Origin: Mycobacterium sp.
Lineage (GTDB): Bacteria; Actinomycetota; Actinomycetes; Mycobacteriales; Mycobacteriaceae
Direction of reading: 5' to 3'
DNA length: 64,000 nt
Assembly (NCBI GenBank): GCA_021732005.1
Contig: JAKFVT010000059.1
Coordinates: 1 to 64,000 of the forward strand
In this document: positions 30,025 through 38,643 of the stretch, one piece after another
Numbering within the stretch: the first letter of the stretch is position 1
Layout of the letters: every line of letters starts with the position of its first letter
Position numbers and translations under genes: made by a program
Notes under the pieces: model-generated
The model's input: the letters and a program-made list of their open reading frames with translations, nothing else
What the model was told of the DNA's origin: nothing
Databases searched by the model: none

Positions 30025-30373
30025 AGCGGGTCTTCAGCTCTCGGGTCTGCACCTGCTCGACGATGATGCCGAGCAGCGGGACGGTGCCGGCCAGCAGCAC
30101 ACCGATGGTCTTGGCAATCGGCCAGCGCACCTTCACTGCGAGGTTCGCGGTGAAGAGCAGGTAGATGAAATAGACCCAGCCGTGCACCACGCCGATCCAG
30201 GTGGGCGGGTTGTCGACCTTCACGACGTAGCGCAGCACGATCTCGTAGCACAGGGCGATCAGCCAGATGCCGGTCGTCCAGGCCAGGACGCGGTACCCGA
30301 GAAGGGCTTTGCGGATCGTCTCGTTCGGGACGCCCGTGGTGGTGTGGGCTTCCGGCGACTCGGGTGCGGTCAT
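30014..30373 (-). CDS. DUF3817 membrane protein (Rv1342c-like)
   Basis: A 119-aa protein with three to four helices and family features KALLGYRVLAWTTGIWLI, VVHGWVYFIYLLF and VPLLGIIVEQ. The HGW histidine and central GIW are typical of DUF3817. Its start overlaps the upstream lprD stop by 4 nt, so the pair is coupled as in Rv1343c-Rv1342c. It converges on the MFS gene. It is a distant paralogue of the gene at 8279-8653. Confidence 0.87.
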   Translation of the reverse strand: MTAPESPEAHTTTGVPNETIRKALLGYRVLAWTTGIWLIALCYEIVLRYVVKVDNPPTWIGVVHGWVYFIYLLFTANLAVKVRWPIAKTIGVLLAGTVPLLGIIVEQVQTRELKTRFNL

Positions 30374-30765
30374 GCGGTGGTCCTGTTCTGATCTTCGTGG
30401 GCCTTGTCGGCTTCGGCCAGCTCGGCCAGGTAGGCGTTGTATTCACGCATTGCGGGGTCGGCCTCATCGGACGCGGCGCCGGCCGTGGGCCGTTCGGGAA
30501 GCAGTCCGGCGGGGATCTCGGTGATGGAGTCGGCGTCCGTCGGCGGCTCGGGCACGCCTTCTTCTTCGTAGCGGATGAACTTGCGGTACGCGTACACGCA
30601 GAATCCGGCGAACATCGGCCACTGCAGGGCGTAGCCCAGGTTTTGGAAGGTGCCCGACGTCGACTCGAATCTGCTCCACTGCCACCAGCCCAGGGCCAGG
30701 CAGCCGCACGCGGCGATGATCACCAAAATGATCAGCGCGAACCTGCGGCGACGGGTCGTGGGCAC
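30370..30765 (-). CDS. lprD: Conserved membrane/lipoprotein LprD
   Basis: A 131-aa protein with a single N-terminal hydrophobic segment, RFALIILVIIAACGCLALG. The annotated lipoprotein name rests on the cysteines in this segment (IIAAC), a weak lipobox. After WWQWSRFES comes a second hydrophobic stretch, LGYALQWPMFAGFCVYAY, and an acidic soluble tail ending in EDQNRTTA. Family members sit next to DUF3817 in mycobacteria. Function is unknown. Whether it is lipidated or simply spans the membrane twice is open. Confidence 0.82.
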   Translation of the reverse strand: MPTTRRRRFALIILVIIAACGCLALGWWQWSRFESTSGTFQNLGYALQWPMFAGFCVYAYRKFIRYEEEGVPEPPTDADSITEIPAGLLPERPTAGAASDEADPAMREYNAYLAELAEADKAHEDQNRTTA

Positions 30766-30894
30766 ACCACGACGGTACCCTGCCAGCGGTTATAGGTTCA
30801 CCGGTGAGTGGCGCTCAGCACTTGGGGCCGACGAATTCGTCGAGGCGGGCGCCGGCAAATCCTGGGCGATACGCCCGGTAGACTCCGGAGTCCT

Positions 30895-30979
30895 GCGGGC
30901 GTGGCGAAATCAGGCATACGCGATGGCTTTAGGTGCCATTGCTCGAAAGAGCGTGGGGGTTCGAGTCCCCCCGCCCGCA
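30895..30979 (+). tRNA. tRNA-Leu (anticodon UAG)
   Basis: The 85-nt gene folds fully. The acceptor GCGGGCG (30895-30901) pairs with CGCCCGC (30972-30978). The anticodon stem ATGGC/GCCAT encloses TTTAGGT with anticodon TAG. A long variable arm GCTC-GAAA-GAGC marks a class II tRNA. The T arm is GGGGG-TTCGAGT-CCCCC, and the discriminator is A. CCA is not encoded. A perfect palindrome GACTCCGGAGTC (30881-30892) lies just upstream. Confidence 0.95.
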
Positions 30980-31100
30980 CAATCGGCCCTCGTGGTGCGC
31001 GTCACAACACCTCAAGTCTCGAACGGATCTCACGCCGGTCACAAAGCTAATCTGCTAGCTAGACTAACTTTTGAACTCTAAGCTCGGTCTCAGGTACTTG

Positions 31101-31226
31101 ATGAAGAACGGAGCTACGGTGATCGCGTTGGGCAAAGTCAGAGATGTCGTTTTCTTCGCGGCGGCGACACCGCGGCTCTGCCTGACAACAGAGAAGAAAA
31201 TGGCACCGAGAGTGGAGTACCGGTGA
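31101..31226 (+). CDS. Possible 41-aa reading frame upstream of the 54-aa gene
   Basis: An ATG frame (MKNGATVIALGKVRDVVFF...) that ends in a TGA overlapping the GTG of the next small gene as GTGA. Only a weak AGG precedes the start. The peptide is basic with a short hydrophobic centre. It could be a leader that couples translation of the downstream frame, or chance. I recognise no family. Confidence 0.25.
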   Translation: MKNGATVIALGKVRDVVFFAAATPRLCLTTEKKMAPRVEYR

Positions 31227-31387
31227 GCGATCCCATGATGACGTCTGTCGACCTGATCCGTTATGCGATCGCCGACCAGGTGCGCGAACTTGGCGGAGAC
31301 AGCGACAAGATCGATCAGATCGCGATGTCTGCCGCCTACGCAATTTTCATCGGTATGGCCGCCGACGCATCTCGCCAATCGCGCTGA
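31223..31387 (+). CDS. Small 54-aa hypothetical protein next to tRNA-Leu
   Basis: A frame of 55 codons starting at GTG 31223, with GGAG at 31214-31217 five nt upstream. The product reads MSDPMMTSVDLIRYAIADQV and continues with a helix-forming segment rich in Asp, Ile and Ala, ending SRQSR. It is predicted to be a small amphipathic, soluble helical protein. Composition and the ribosome site support coding, but no family is recognised. It lies in the less GC-rich stretch after the tRNA. Confidence 0.4.
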   Translation: MSDPMMTSVDLIRYAIADQVRELGGDSDKIDQIAMSAAYAIFIGMAADASRQSR

Positions 31388-31900
31388 TCTGAGGTTCGCC
31401 ATGGGCGTGGCCGAATAGGTTGCTGCGCCCCTCTTTCCTGGTCGCTGATGGCCACAATCTTCGCGTCGCAATTCGCACGCATTCCTAGTTGGAGAGCCCT
31501 GCGCTGCAGTTCACTAGCGCGGGGCCGCCGTCGCTTCCGCGGGTGGTCGCATCGCGGTGGTGGCCCGGCCGTCTCTGCCTGTCGATTCCGCAGTGTGCTC
31601 GCACCTACCAGTGAAGTTTGCTGAAAGCGAATCTGGCGCGTCGCTTTATGGCTGCCGACATTTCTGGAGATCGCTGTGGGCGACGCGATCGGCGGTCGCC
31701 GCACCAGTCCATCACTGACGTATAAGATTGTCTTGCTGCAGTATTCGTGACTCGCGTAAGACGTTCACAGTCGTCCCATCGGCACCAATGTGGCCATCGG
31801 CGTGGCGAAACTCGATCTTGATTGGCTAAGGTGCGGGTATTAACTTACTTTTCAAGTATCGACAGCATGTTGGGGCTTGTCGGGGGGTGGGGCCCCGCGA
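31388..31900. other. 513-nt stretch without a supported gene
   Basis: This stretch has visibly lower GC than its neighbours. The frames in it (for example a 122-codon minus-strand frame ending at 31336, and a 58-aa frame from ATG 31448) are Arg/Ser-rich and have no ribosome site or family features. A TTGATT (31818-31823) and TATTAA (31838-31843) pair is spaced by only 14 nt and is a poor promoter. I see no repeat, integrase or attachment site. Confidence 0.5.
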
Positions 31901-32104
31901 ATGGAGAACGGAACCCGCGCCATGGAAGCTCTGCTCGGACTTGCGAAAGCGATTCCCCCGGACGGCTGGCTCGTCATGTCACTGGTGGCCAGCGCCATCG
32001 TGATGGGGTTCGACTCGATCATCGCCGATCTCGTCGGGCGCGACATTGGCTGGGACGACGTCGATGCCGCTGCCGATAGTGACCGTGAGGTGCTGGGCCG
32101 CTGA
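31901..32104 (+). CDS. Small 67-aa hypothetical membrane protein
   Basis: The frame from ATG 31901 encodes an N-terminal helix (MEALLGLAKAIPPDG), one hydrophobic segment WLVMSLVASAIVMGF and an acidic tail containing DIGWDDVDAAADSDRE. A second ATG at 31922 is an alternative start that trims seven residues. No strong ribosome site is seen for either. It converges on the CocE-like gene with seven nt between. The coherent hydrophobic then acidic layout supports coding, but no family is recognised. Confidence 0.45.
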   Translation: MENGTRAMEALLGLAKAIPPDGWLVMSLVASAIVMGFDSIIADLVGRDIGWDDVDAAADSDREVLGR

Positions 32105-32111
32105 TCGGGGC

Positions 32112-34007
32112 CTAACCGATCGGGAAGCGGTCCACCCCTGCATCGCCGCCCGGGATCACCGGGATGACGACGGCCGATGGATGAGCGGCGTCGTGCAGGA
32201 TGGTCTGCGTTGCCTGCTGCGTCGCCGCGCTCTGCCCGAATGGGTCGCCGGTATTCGGGTTCGGTGCGAACTGAGGGTAGTCGCTGCTGGAGATCTCCAC
32301 TCGGATGCGGTCGCCGGCACGGAACTCATAGCTCGTCGGCCAGATGGCGATCCGGTATTCGTAGGGCTGGTTCGCAATACCAGGGTGCGGGTCGGACAAC
32401 GAGTCTCGGAATGCCGTCCGCACGATCCCGTTGTTGAGGTTGATCGCATCGCCGTCGGGCTTGACCACGATCAGCTTGGCGGTGAAGTCGGTGTCGACGG
32501 CCGACGACGACGCCCACAGGTCGACCGTCACCGGTCCGGTCACCTCGGTGTCGGCTGACAACGGATCGCTGCTGTAGACCAACACATCCGAGCGCTGTTC
32601 GACCGGTATCTGGTCGTAGGGTCCCTGCGGGCCCGACCGGGCTCCACAACAGGAATGCCCGCCGACGCTGGGAGCCGGATCGGTCGGGTCGTAGAGGTAA
32701 CGGTCCGGTGTCTGGCCGACGGCGGTTGCTGTCGTGGTCAACGTGCCGGTGCGCGAATCCATCTGGCCGTCGCCGGACAGGAAGTAGCGAGTCCACCGGG
32801 TCTGGGGCAGCGGCCAACTTGGCGCCGACTTCCAGCGGTTGGCGCCCATCAGGAAGTAGTCCACCCGCGGGGCGTCGCCAGAGGTCCCGTTGACGCCGTT
32901 GTTCATACCCTTGAGGTAGTGGTCGTACCACTGCAGCATCAGCTCGTTGATCGGAGTAGCGCCGACGGGACCGATGTCCTTGAGCAGTGGCGCCGGTTCC
33001 GAACCTGGCCGACCCCAGTCCACGTGGTCCCAGGGGCCGATGACGAGCCGTTGGTTCGTCCGGGCTTCGGGAGTGGCCGCCGACTTCACCATTCCGGTGA
33101 AGTTCTCGATGCCGCCGGCGAGGAATGCGTCGTACCAGCCCTCGACGTCGAGAACCGGCACCCGAACCGAGGGATAGCGGTCGCGGATGCTCCACTGCCG
33201 CCAGAAGTCATCTCGAGTCGAATGCGCGATCCAGTCGAAATACCACGGCGCCACAGCAGGATTCGCGGGCTGTAGCGGCGGCAGTGCGCGGTAGGGGAGG
33301 AAGATCAGCCATCGGGTCGAGTCCGCCGCGGCGGCCTTGAGTGCCGCGGCAGTCGGGTCGTCGCGCCGGTTCTCGGCGGCGGTGGTGGCCAAACCGAGCG
33401 CCCAGGGCTGCACGAACGCCAGCCGGAACTCGCCACCCTCGTACATCCAGCCGTCGAAGTAGTCCGAGGCGGTGTTCGCCGGAACGATGGTGACCAGGTG
33501 TGGGGGCGCTGTCGTGGCGGCCAGCCATTGGGTCGCGCCGACATACGACGAGCCATACATGCCCACCTTGCCGTTCGACCCTGGCAGCGCGGCCGCCCAC
33601 TCCACCGAGTCATAGCCGTCGTCGCGATCGTGGGTGAACTCGCTGAAGGTGCCCCCGGAGCTGCCCTGCCCCCGAACATCCTGAATGGCAACGAGATAGC
33701 AGTGCGACGCGAACCAGTCTGGTGTCTGATAGCGCGACGGCTGGACCTGGGCACCGGACTTCCCGTACTGGGTGCGCATCAGAATCACCGGAACCGGGCC
33801 GGTGCTGTTCGGCCGGTACACGTCGGCGCGCAGCACGGTTCCGTCGCGCATCCGGGCCGGCACGTCGGTCTGCTTGCTCACCGCGCACGGGCCGCGGCCG
33901 GTCGAGGGCGGCCAGGCCGAGTCGGTGACGCGCCGGCCCGACCCGCTGCACGCCGACAACACCAGGGCCAGCGCCAACGTCACCGCCAGGGCACGCGTCG
34001 TTCGCAC
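32112..34007 (-). CDS. CocE/NonD-type alpha/beta hydrolase lipoprotein
   Basis: A 631-aa exported hydrolase. The signal peptide ends in LSAC, giving a lipidated Cys20. The alpha/beta hydrolase domain (about 50-360) has the nucleophile Ser154 in YGSSYVGATQ and the strand PVILMRTQYGK. A C-terminal jelly-roll domain (about 400-631) is typical of X-Pro dipeptidyl-peptidase/cocaine esterase relatives (FRAGDRIRVEISSSDYP). It probably hydrolyses esters or amides outside the cell membrane; the substrate is unknown. It lies 23 nt downstream of the flippase-like gene on the same strand. Confidence 0.87.
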   Translation of the reverse strand: MRTTRALAVTLALALVLSACSGSGRRVTDSAWPPSTGRGPCAVSKQTDVPARMRDGTVLRADVYRPNSTGPVPVILMRTQYGKSGAQVQPSRYQTPDWFASHCYLVAIQDVRGQGSSGGTFSEFTHDRDDGYDSVEWAAALPGSNGKVGMYGSSYVGATQWLAATTAPPHLVTIVPANTASDYFDGWMYEGGEFRLAFVQPWALGLATTAAENRRDDPTAAALKAAAADSTRWLIFLPYRALPPLQPANPAVAPWYFDWIAHSTRDDFWRQWSIRDRYPSVRVPVLDVEGWYDAFLAGGIENFTGMVKSAATPEARTNQRLVIGPWDHVDWGRPGSEPAPLLKDIGPVGATPINELMLQWYDHYLKGMNNGVNGTSGDAPRVDYFLMGANRWKSAPSWPLPQTRWTRYFLSGDGQMDSRTGTLTTTATAVGQTPDRYLYDPTDPAPSVGGHSCCGARSGPQGPYDQIPVEQRSDVLVYSSDPLSADTEVTGPVTVDLWASSSAVDTDFTAKLIVVKPDGDAINLNNGIVRTAFRDSLSDPHPGIANQPYEYRIAIWPTSYEFRAGDRIRVEISSSDYPQFAPNPNTGDPFGQSAATQQATQTILHDAAHPSAVVIPVIPGGDAGVDRFPIG

Positions 34008-34030
34008 GTCTCCACGCTACGCAGGTGTGC

Positions 34031-36403
34031 TCAGATCATCTCTCTCGCGGTGAGCCACCGCATGATGGGCCAGCCCGCGAACACCGGCAGCCAGCACGTC
34101 AGAACGCGATAGAGCAAGACCGCGGGAACGCCGACCGCGGCGGGTACGCCGAAGGCGGCGAGTCCACCGATCAGGGCGGCCTCCACCGCGCCGACACCGC
34201 CGGGGGTGGGTGCCGCCGACGCGAGAGTGCCGCCGACCATGGTGACGATGGTGACCGTGACGAACGTGGTATCGCCGCCGAACGCCGAGATGCTGGCCCA
34301 CAGCACCAGCGCCATCCCCAGAGTGGTTGTCGCACAACCTAGTACGATGATGGCCAATCGCTTGGGCTCGCGCATCAGGTCCAGCAGCTCACGACCGACT
34401 TCCTGGAGTCGCGGCCGCAACGCCGTGCCGAGCCACCGGCGTGCCTTGGGTACCAACAGGAATGTGCCCAAGATTCCGAGCGCGACGCCGCCGATCAGGT
34501 ACAGCAGCGTGGTGCTCGGTACGAAGTGGGACAGGTCGGCGGTCGCGCCGGCGGCGACGCTGAACAGGATCAGCAGGGTCACATGGGTGATCACCTGCAC
34601 CGCCTGTTGCAGCGCTACCGCGGCGGTGGCGCGCAGCGCGCCGAGCCCACCCTTCTGCAGGAAACGGGTGCTCAGCGCCAGCCCGCCGACACCCGCCGGG
34701 GTCGTGGTGGCGGCGAAGGTGTTGGCGAACTGCATGATGACGAGATTCCGGAAGCTGACGAGCCCGGATGCGCACGCCCACAGTGCCGCTGCCGCACCGA
34801 CATACGTCAGGGCGGAGACGGCCAGCCCGAGCAGCGCCCACCACCAGTTCGCATTGCGCAGTTCGCTGAAGAAGGTGGGCACCGTGCTGATGAACGGGTA
34901 GGCGACGTAGACCAGTGCGACCAGCAGGACCAGCTGGATGACCTGCTTGCGGGTGAACCGGGTGATGGTCTCGGTCTTGATCTCGTCAGCGCCGGTCTGC
35001 CGTTTGACTTCATCGCGGGCGGCGGCCATGACGCCCTTGGGATCGTTGACGGACTTGCGAATTCGGGCCGGGACCGCGGCCCGCGTCAGGCGCCTCGATG
35101 CGGTGAGGACGGTTTCCTTGCCCAGCGTGTGGACGGCGGCCTGCACGGCGGCTTCGGGACTGAACCGGTCGGACGTCGTCACCAGCAGCGCCGCGATGTC
35201 GGACTGGAGTTGCTCGTCGGTCGCGCCGTATTCGGAGTTGCCGAATCCGCCGAACAACACCTTCCCGGAGTCGACCGTCATCTCTTTGAAACGCAGGTCG
35301 CCGTGCGCGATCTGGTGGCGGTGCAGCACGCCGAGTGAACCCCAGACCGAGGTCACCAGGGCCTCGTCACAGGCCGACCCGATCGGCGAGCCCAGCGGCG
35401 GGGTGTGCGCGTACAGCGTCCACCCGCGGTCGAGCGCCGCGACCGCCATCGTGGTGGTGTTGGACACGCCGAGGTCGCCGACCGCGATCGTCATCAGTGC
35501 GCGGTGTTCGACCGCGCGGCGCATCGAGGCCTGCAGCGGAGCGGTCTCGGCGTCACGCAGGATGAGCCAGCGCCAGAACTGGCGCAGGGCACCGCCACTG
35601 CGTTGATTGGGCCCATACATTTCGAGGACCACCCGTGAACCAGCGTCATCGGCCCCCGACAATTCCAAGGGTCCGGACCCGGCCGGCCGCACCACCGTCA
35701 GAGACGTCACCAGAAACCCGCGGCGGGCCAGCGCGCGCACAGTTCCGTCGAGGGGGACTTCGAGCGCCGGGGTGCCGACCACCCACACCGTCAGGGCGCC
35801 GACGAACCAGCCGACTGAGAGTCCGAGCAGCGAGCGAGCCGGCACCACCGCGCTGACCACCAGGTGGATCGGCACGAAAGCCAGCAGCAGCGTCCACCAC
35901 CATCGCCGCCAGCGGCCCGGCAGCCACGGCCCGGACACGGTGAGGACGGCGGCCAGCATCGCGATCCAGCGGGGATCGTCCAGGAACTGCGACAGCGTGG
36001 TCGAGAGTCGCTCGGAAAGGTCGAAATGCCAGCGGGGCGCGGCGATCCCGTTGCCGGTGATCGACAGTGAGAAGACGGCGAGGAATCCGGCGGCCACGTA
36101 CGCCGCGAACAACTTCCACTGCCGCGCGCCGATCAGCCCGATGAGGATCACGAAGGGCAAGGCCAGGATCGCGACGCCGTAGGCCAGATAGACCAGGTTG
36201 GACTGGGTGGGGGTGAGCACACCCACGATCCGCGAAACGGATTTCTCGAGTCCGACCCAGTCGTTGCGGGTGATCAGCGAGCTGGTGATCACGATCACGA
36301 GGACAAGGGTCGCCAGCGAGAGCCGCACGATGTCGTTGGTCCGGCGGGTCAGCGGCAGCAGCACGTCGCCGGAGATGGCAACATCGCGTCCGTCAACTCG
36401 CAC
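34031..36403 (-). CDS. Multidomain membrane protein: pseudokinase-like domain fused to a flippase-like (UPF0104/LPG synthase TM) domain
   Basis: A 790-aa protein. Residues 1-230 carry about six or seven membrane helices. Residues of about 240-470 resemble an ABC1/RIO-type kinase: IAHGDLRFKEM matches the HGDL catalytic loop and SDIAALLVTTS the following helix. The DFG position reads FGGFGNSE, so the metal-binding Asp is missing. Residues of about 490-790 form eight helices like the lysylphosphatidylglycerol synthase TM/UPF0104 family (TTTPAGVGGLALSTRFL, APTPGGVGAVEAAL), which moves lipids or acts as a flippase. Function is probably lipid transport regulated by a dead kinase; that is inference. 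Confidence 0.8.
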   Translation of the reverse strand: MRVDGRDVAISGDVLLPLTRRTNDIVRLSLATLVLVIVITSSLITRNDWVGLEKSVSRIVGVLTPTQSNLVYLAYGVAILALPFVILIGLIGARQWKLFAAYVAAGFLAVFSLSITGNGIAAPRWHFDLSERLSTTLSQFLDDPRWIAMLAAVLTVSGPWLPGRWRRWWWTLLLAFVPIHLVVSAVVPARSLLGLSVGWFVGALTVWVVGTPALEVPLDGTVRALARRGFLVTSLTVVRPAGSGPLELSGADDAGSRVVLEMYGPNQRSGGALRQFWRWLILRDAETAPLQASMRRAVEHRALMTIAVGDLGVSNTTTMAVAALDRGWTLYAHTPPLGSPIGSACDEALVTSVWGSLGVLHRHQIAHGDLRFKEMTVDSGKVLFGGFGNSEYGATDEQLQSDIAALLVTTSDRFSPEAAVQAAVHTLGKETVLTASRRLTRAAVPARIRKSVNDPKGVMAAARDEVKRQTGADEIKTETITRFTRKQVIQLVLLVALVYVAYPFISTVPTFFSELRNANWWWALLGLAVSALTYVGAAAALWACASGLVSFRNLVIMQFANTFAATTTPAGVGGLALSTRFLQKGGLGALRATAAVALQQAVQVITHVTLLILFSVAAGATADLSHFVPSTTLLYLIGGVALGILGTFLLVPKARRWLGTALRPRLQEVGRELLDLMREPKRLAIIVLGCATTTLGMALVLWASISAFGGDTTFVTVTIVTMVGGTLASAAPTPGGVGAVEAALIGGLAAFGVPAAVGVPAVLLYRVLTCWLPVFAGWPIMRWLTAREMI

Positions 36404-36452
36404 CGCTGCAACCTATCCCGACTTTCACCGGGGACGTCTCATTGACCGCCCG

Positions 36453-36998
36453 TCAGACGAAGCCGACGTAGCCCAGCAATGCCGCGGCGCCCACCACGAT
36501 CAGCGGATTGGTCTTGGTCCGCACGAAGATGAGGGTGGCGACGCCGGTGATCAGATACGCCCGCCAGTCATGGTCGGCGGCCTTGCTCATGACCAGCGAG
36601 CTGGCCAGGATCAACCCCACGGTCAGCGGAGCGAAGCCCTTCTCCACCGCGTACCGCAGCCTGGATTTCTGGGCCTTCTGCCAGGACACCGTGATCAGGT
36701 ACATCAGGCCCGCTGCGGGGACCACCATCGCAATCGTGGCCAGCACGCCGCCGACGATGCCACCGGCGACACCGAAGACGCCGAGGCCGGCCGCGTAACC
36801 GACCAGCGCCACGATCAGGATGCTCGGGCCCGGTGCGGCTTGCGAGATCGAGAAGATGTCGGCGAACTGGGAGTTCGTCAGCCAGTGGTGCCCGGTCACC
36901 GCCTGCAGGTGCATGTCGGGCAGCACCGTGTTGCCGCCGCCGATCGACAGCAGCGACAACGAGCCGAACATGCCGGTCAGTGCCAGGAACGTCTTCAT
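36453..36998 (-). CDS. Chromate transporter family, second half-size subunit
   Basis: A 181-aa CHR-domain protein starting MKTFLALTGMFGSLSLL. Family features are SIGGGNTVLPDMH, the FADIFSISQAAPGPS block and several helices. It is one of a pair of short-chain ChrA proteins that together equal one long ChrA. The start overlaps the partner stop by 4 nt (ATGA). Export of chromate is the named activity of the family; many environmental pairs have untested substrates. Confidence 0.83.
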   Translation of the reverse strand: MKTFLALTGMFGSLSLLSIGGGNTVLPDMHLQAVTGHHWLTNSQFADIFSISQAAPGPSILIVALVGYAAGLGVFGVAGGIVGGVLATIAMVVPAAGLMYLITVSWQKAQKSRLRYAVEKGFAPLTVGLILASSLVMSKAADHDWRAYLITGVATLIFVRTKTNPLIVVGAAALLGYVGFV

Positions 36999-37570
36999 GC
37001 GTCGACCGGTTCCGGCTTTTTGCGGGGCCATGCCCAGATCAGGCTCAGCGGCGCCAGGATCGCCAACGTCAGCAGCAACGGCCAGCGGAGCACACCGTTG
37101 AGCACGAAGCTGGCCAGGAAGAAGGCAACCGGCATCAGGCCTTTGAGGCATTTCTGACCGGTCTGGATGACCATCGCCAGGGTCAGCGCGACGGCGGCCG
37201 CCGAGGCGCCGTGCAGGGCGCCTTTGATCGCAGGCACTTCCTTGAACGTGAAGTAGACGAAGCCGAGCGTCAGCACGATCGCGACGGGCATCAGGCACAG
37301 CCCGATCACGGCCGCCACGGCGCCGGCCAGACCCTTCATCTTGGTTCCGACGAATACCGCCAGGTTCACCTGATTGGCGCCGGGCACGATCCGGCACATC
37401 GTCATCGCGGAGAGGAACTCCTCCTCACCCAGCCACTGCTTCTCGACGACGATGACCTCGCGCGACCAGGCACCCAGACCGCCGCCGAACGAGGCCAGCG
37501 CGATGTGGTTGAAGGTCCGCGCTACCTCGAAGAGCGAGACCTTCTCCCGGGTCGAACCGATCTCACTCAT
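36995..37570 (-). CDS. Chromate transporter family, first half-size subunit
   Basis: A 191-aa CHR-domain protein starting MSEIGSTREKVSLFEVAR. It has the family pattern LASFGGGLGAWSREV, FLSAMTMCRIVPGANQVNLAVFVG (a matching block to ISQAAPGPS in its partner) and four to five helices. Translation is coupled to the following half by a 4-nt overlap. Its start overlaps the end of the phospholipase-D-like gene by 8 nt, so all three genes form one tight operon. Confidence 0.83.
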   Translation of the reverse strand: MSEIGSTREKVSLFEVARTFNHIALASFGGGLGAWSREVIVVEKQWLGEEEFLSAMTMCRIVPGANQVNLAVFVGTKMKGLAGAVAAVIGLCLMPVAIVLTLGFVYFTFKEVPAIKGALHGASAAAVALTLAMVIQTGQKCLKGLMPVAFFLASFVLNGVLRWPLLLTLAILAPLSLIWAWPRKKPEPVDA

Positions 37571-38552
37571 GGACCAGGTCGTGGTCGTGCGGAAACTCGT
37601 CCTCGACGGGACGGTTCTTTTCGAGCGGGTCGGGCGGCTCGTAATGGCTGGAGACCTGCCAGTCGCTCTTGAAGACCTCTTTGAGGCGAGCCACCACGTC
37701 CGGGTCATCGGTGGTGACACCGAGTTCGCGGCGAAGGTCGAAGGCGCTGCGATCGATGTTCATCGACCCGACCAGAACCTCTCTGCCGTCGATGATCAAC
37801 AGTTTGGCGTGCACCCGCAGGTTCTTCTGCTTGCGCACCTCGACGCCGAACCGGCGGAGGGTGCGCAGCGAGGCGAACGTATCGAGGATGTCCCATTCGC
37901 TGATGCCGTGCTTGCCCCCGCACAGGACTCTCACCCTGACGCCGCGGTGGGCGGCCGCCGCGATGTGGTCGAGGATCACGGCGTCCACGTACTTGGGGTG
38001 CTGGATGTACAGCTTGCGCTCAGCGGAGTCGATGAACCGAGCCATGTGGTACCGGGAATTGGAGTTACTCCACAGCAGTCCTTCGTATCTGGGCGGTGTG
38101 AAGTCTCGATGTTCCCAGTCGGCGTTGAACACCTCGATGATCTGGGCGATGTGCTGAGGGTCATGGGTGATGATGCCGTAGTCACGGGTGAGCGTGAAGT
38201 ACTTGATCATCAGGTTGTAGGTCGCGACCATTGCCGCGCTCTCATCGACGACGATCGACTTCTCGTGCGTCACATAGAATTTCGGGCTGGACCATTGGAC
38301 GTCGATGCCGGCGCTCTTGAACGCCTCATAGCTCTCGTCGTTCGCCCGGTCACCACCCGAGCGCTGCGGGTTGAGCATGATCCGCACATCGACCCCGGCC
38401 TTCTTCCGGTCGATGGCAGCCTCGATCAGGCTGGGCTCGGTGAAGGTGAATTGCTTTATCAGAAGCGACTTTTGCGCGCTCATGATGAATTCGCGGACCG
38501 GTTCCAAACCGTCGTCTGGCTCGACGATCACGCGCGGGGCGTTAGCAGGCAT
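37563..38552 (-). CDS. Phospholipase D-like (HKD) protein
   Basis: A 329-aa protein with two HKD motifs: His96, Lys98 and Asp103 in THEKSIVVDE, and HAKLLIIDGREVLVGSMN in the C-terminal half. Two such motifs make one active site that works through phosphohistidine, as in cardiolipin synthases and bacterial PLDs. There is no clear signal peptide or transmembrane helix, so it is probably cytoplasmic or peripheral. It is the first gene of the operon with the two half-size chromate transporters; a functional link is not obvious. Confidence 0.85.
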   Translation of the reverse strand: MPANAPRVIVEPDDGLEPVREFIMSAQKSLLIKQFTFTEPSLIEAAIDRKKAGVDVRIMLNPQRSGGDRANDESYEAFKSAGIDVQWSSPKFYVTHEKSIVVDESAAMVATYNLMIKYFTLTRDYGIITHDPQHIAQIIEVFNADWEHRDFTPPRYEGLLWSNSNSRYHMARFIDSAERKLYIQHPKYVDAVILDHIAAAAHRGVRVRVLCGGKHGISEWDILDTFASLRTLRRFGVEVRKQKNLRVHAKLLIIDGREVLVGSMNIDRSAFDLRRELGVTTDDPDVVARLKEVFKSDWQVSSHYEPPDPLEKNRPVEDEFPHDHDLVHE

Positions 38553-38643
38553 AGGTTTCGGATGCTAGCACCAGAACTGCCCCGGCACTTTGCCGTTGGG
38601 TGAATGTCGGGGGCGCGTCGTGCTCAGTCGGCACCGTCGTGAC

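Noticed and set aside
31101-31387. Toxin-antitoxin pair
   Set aside because: The two tiny frames are coupled, but neither resembles a known toxin or antitoxin.
31336-31704. 122-codon minus-strand frame in the gene-free patch
   Set aside because: Arg/Pro/Ser-rich, no ribosome site and no recognisable fold.
30895-32104. Integrated phage or genomic island at tRNA-Leu
   Set aside because: There is no integrase, no duplicated tRNA 3' end and no phage gene in the window; only composition hints at acquired DNA.
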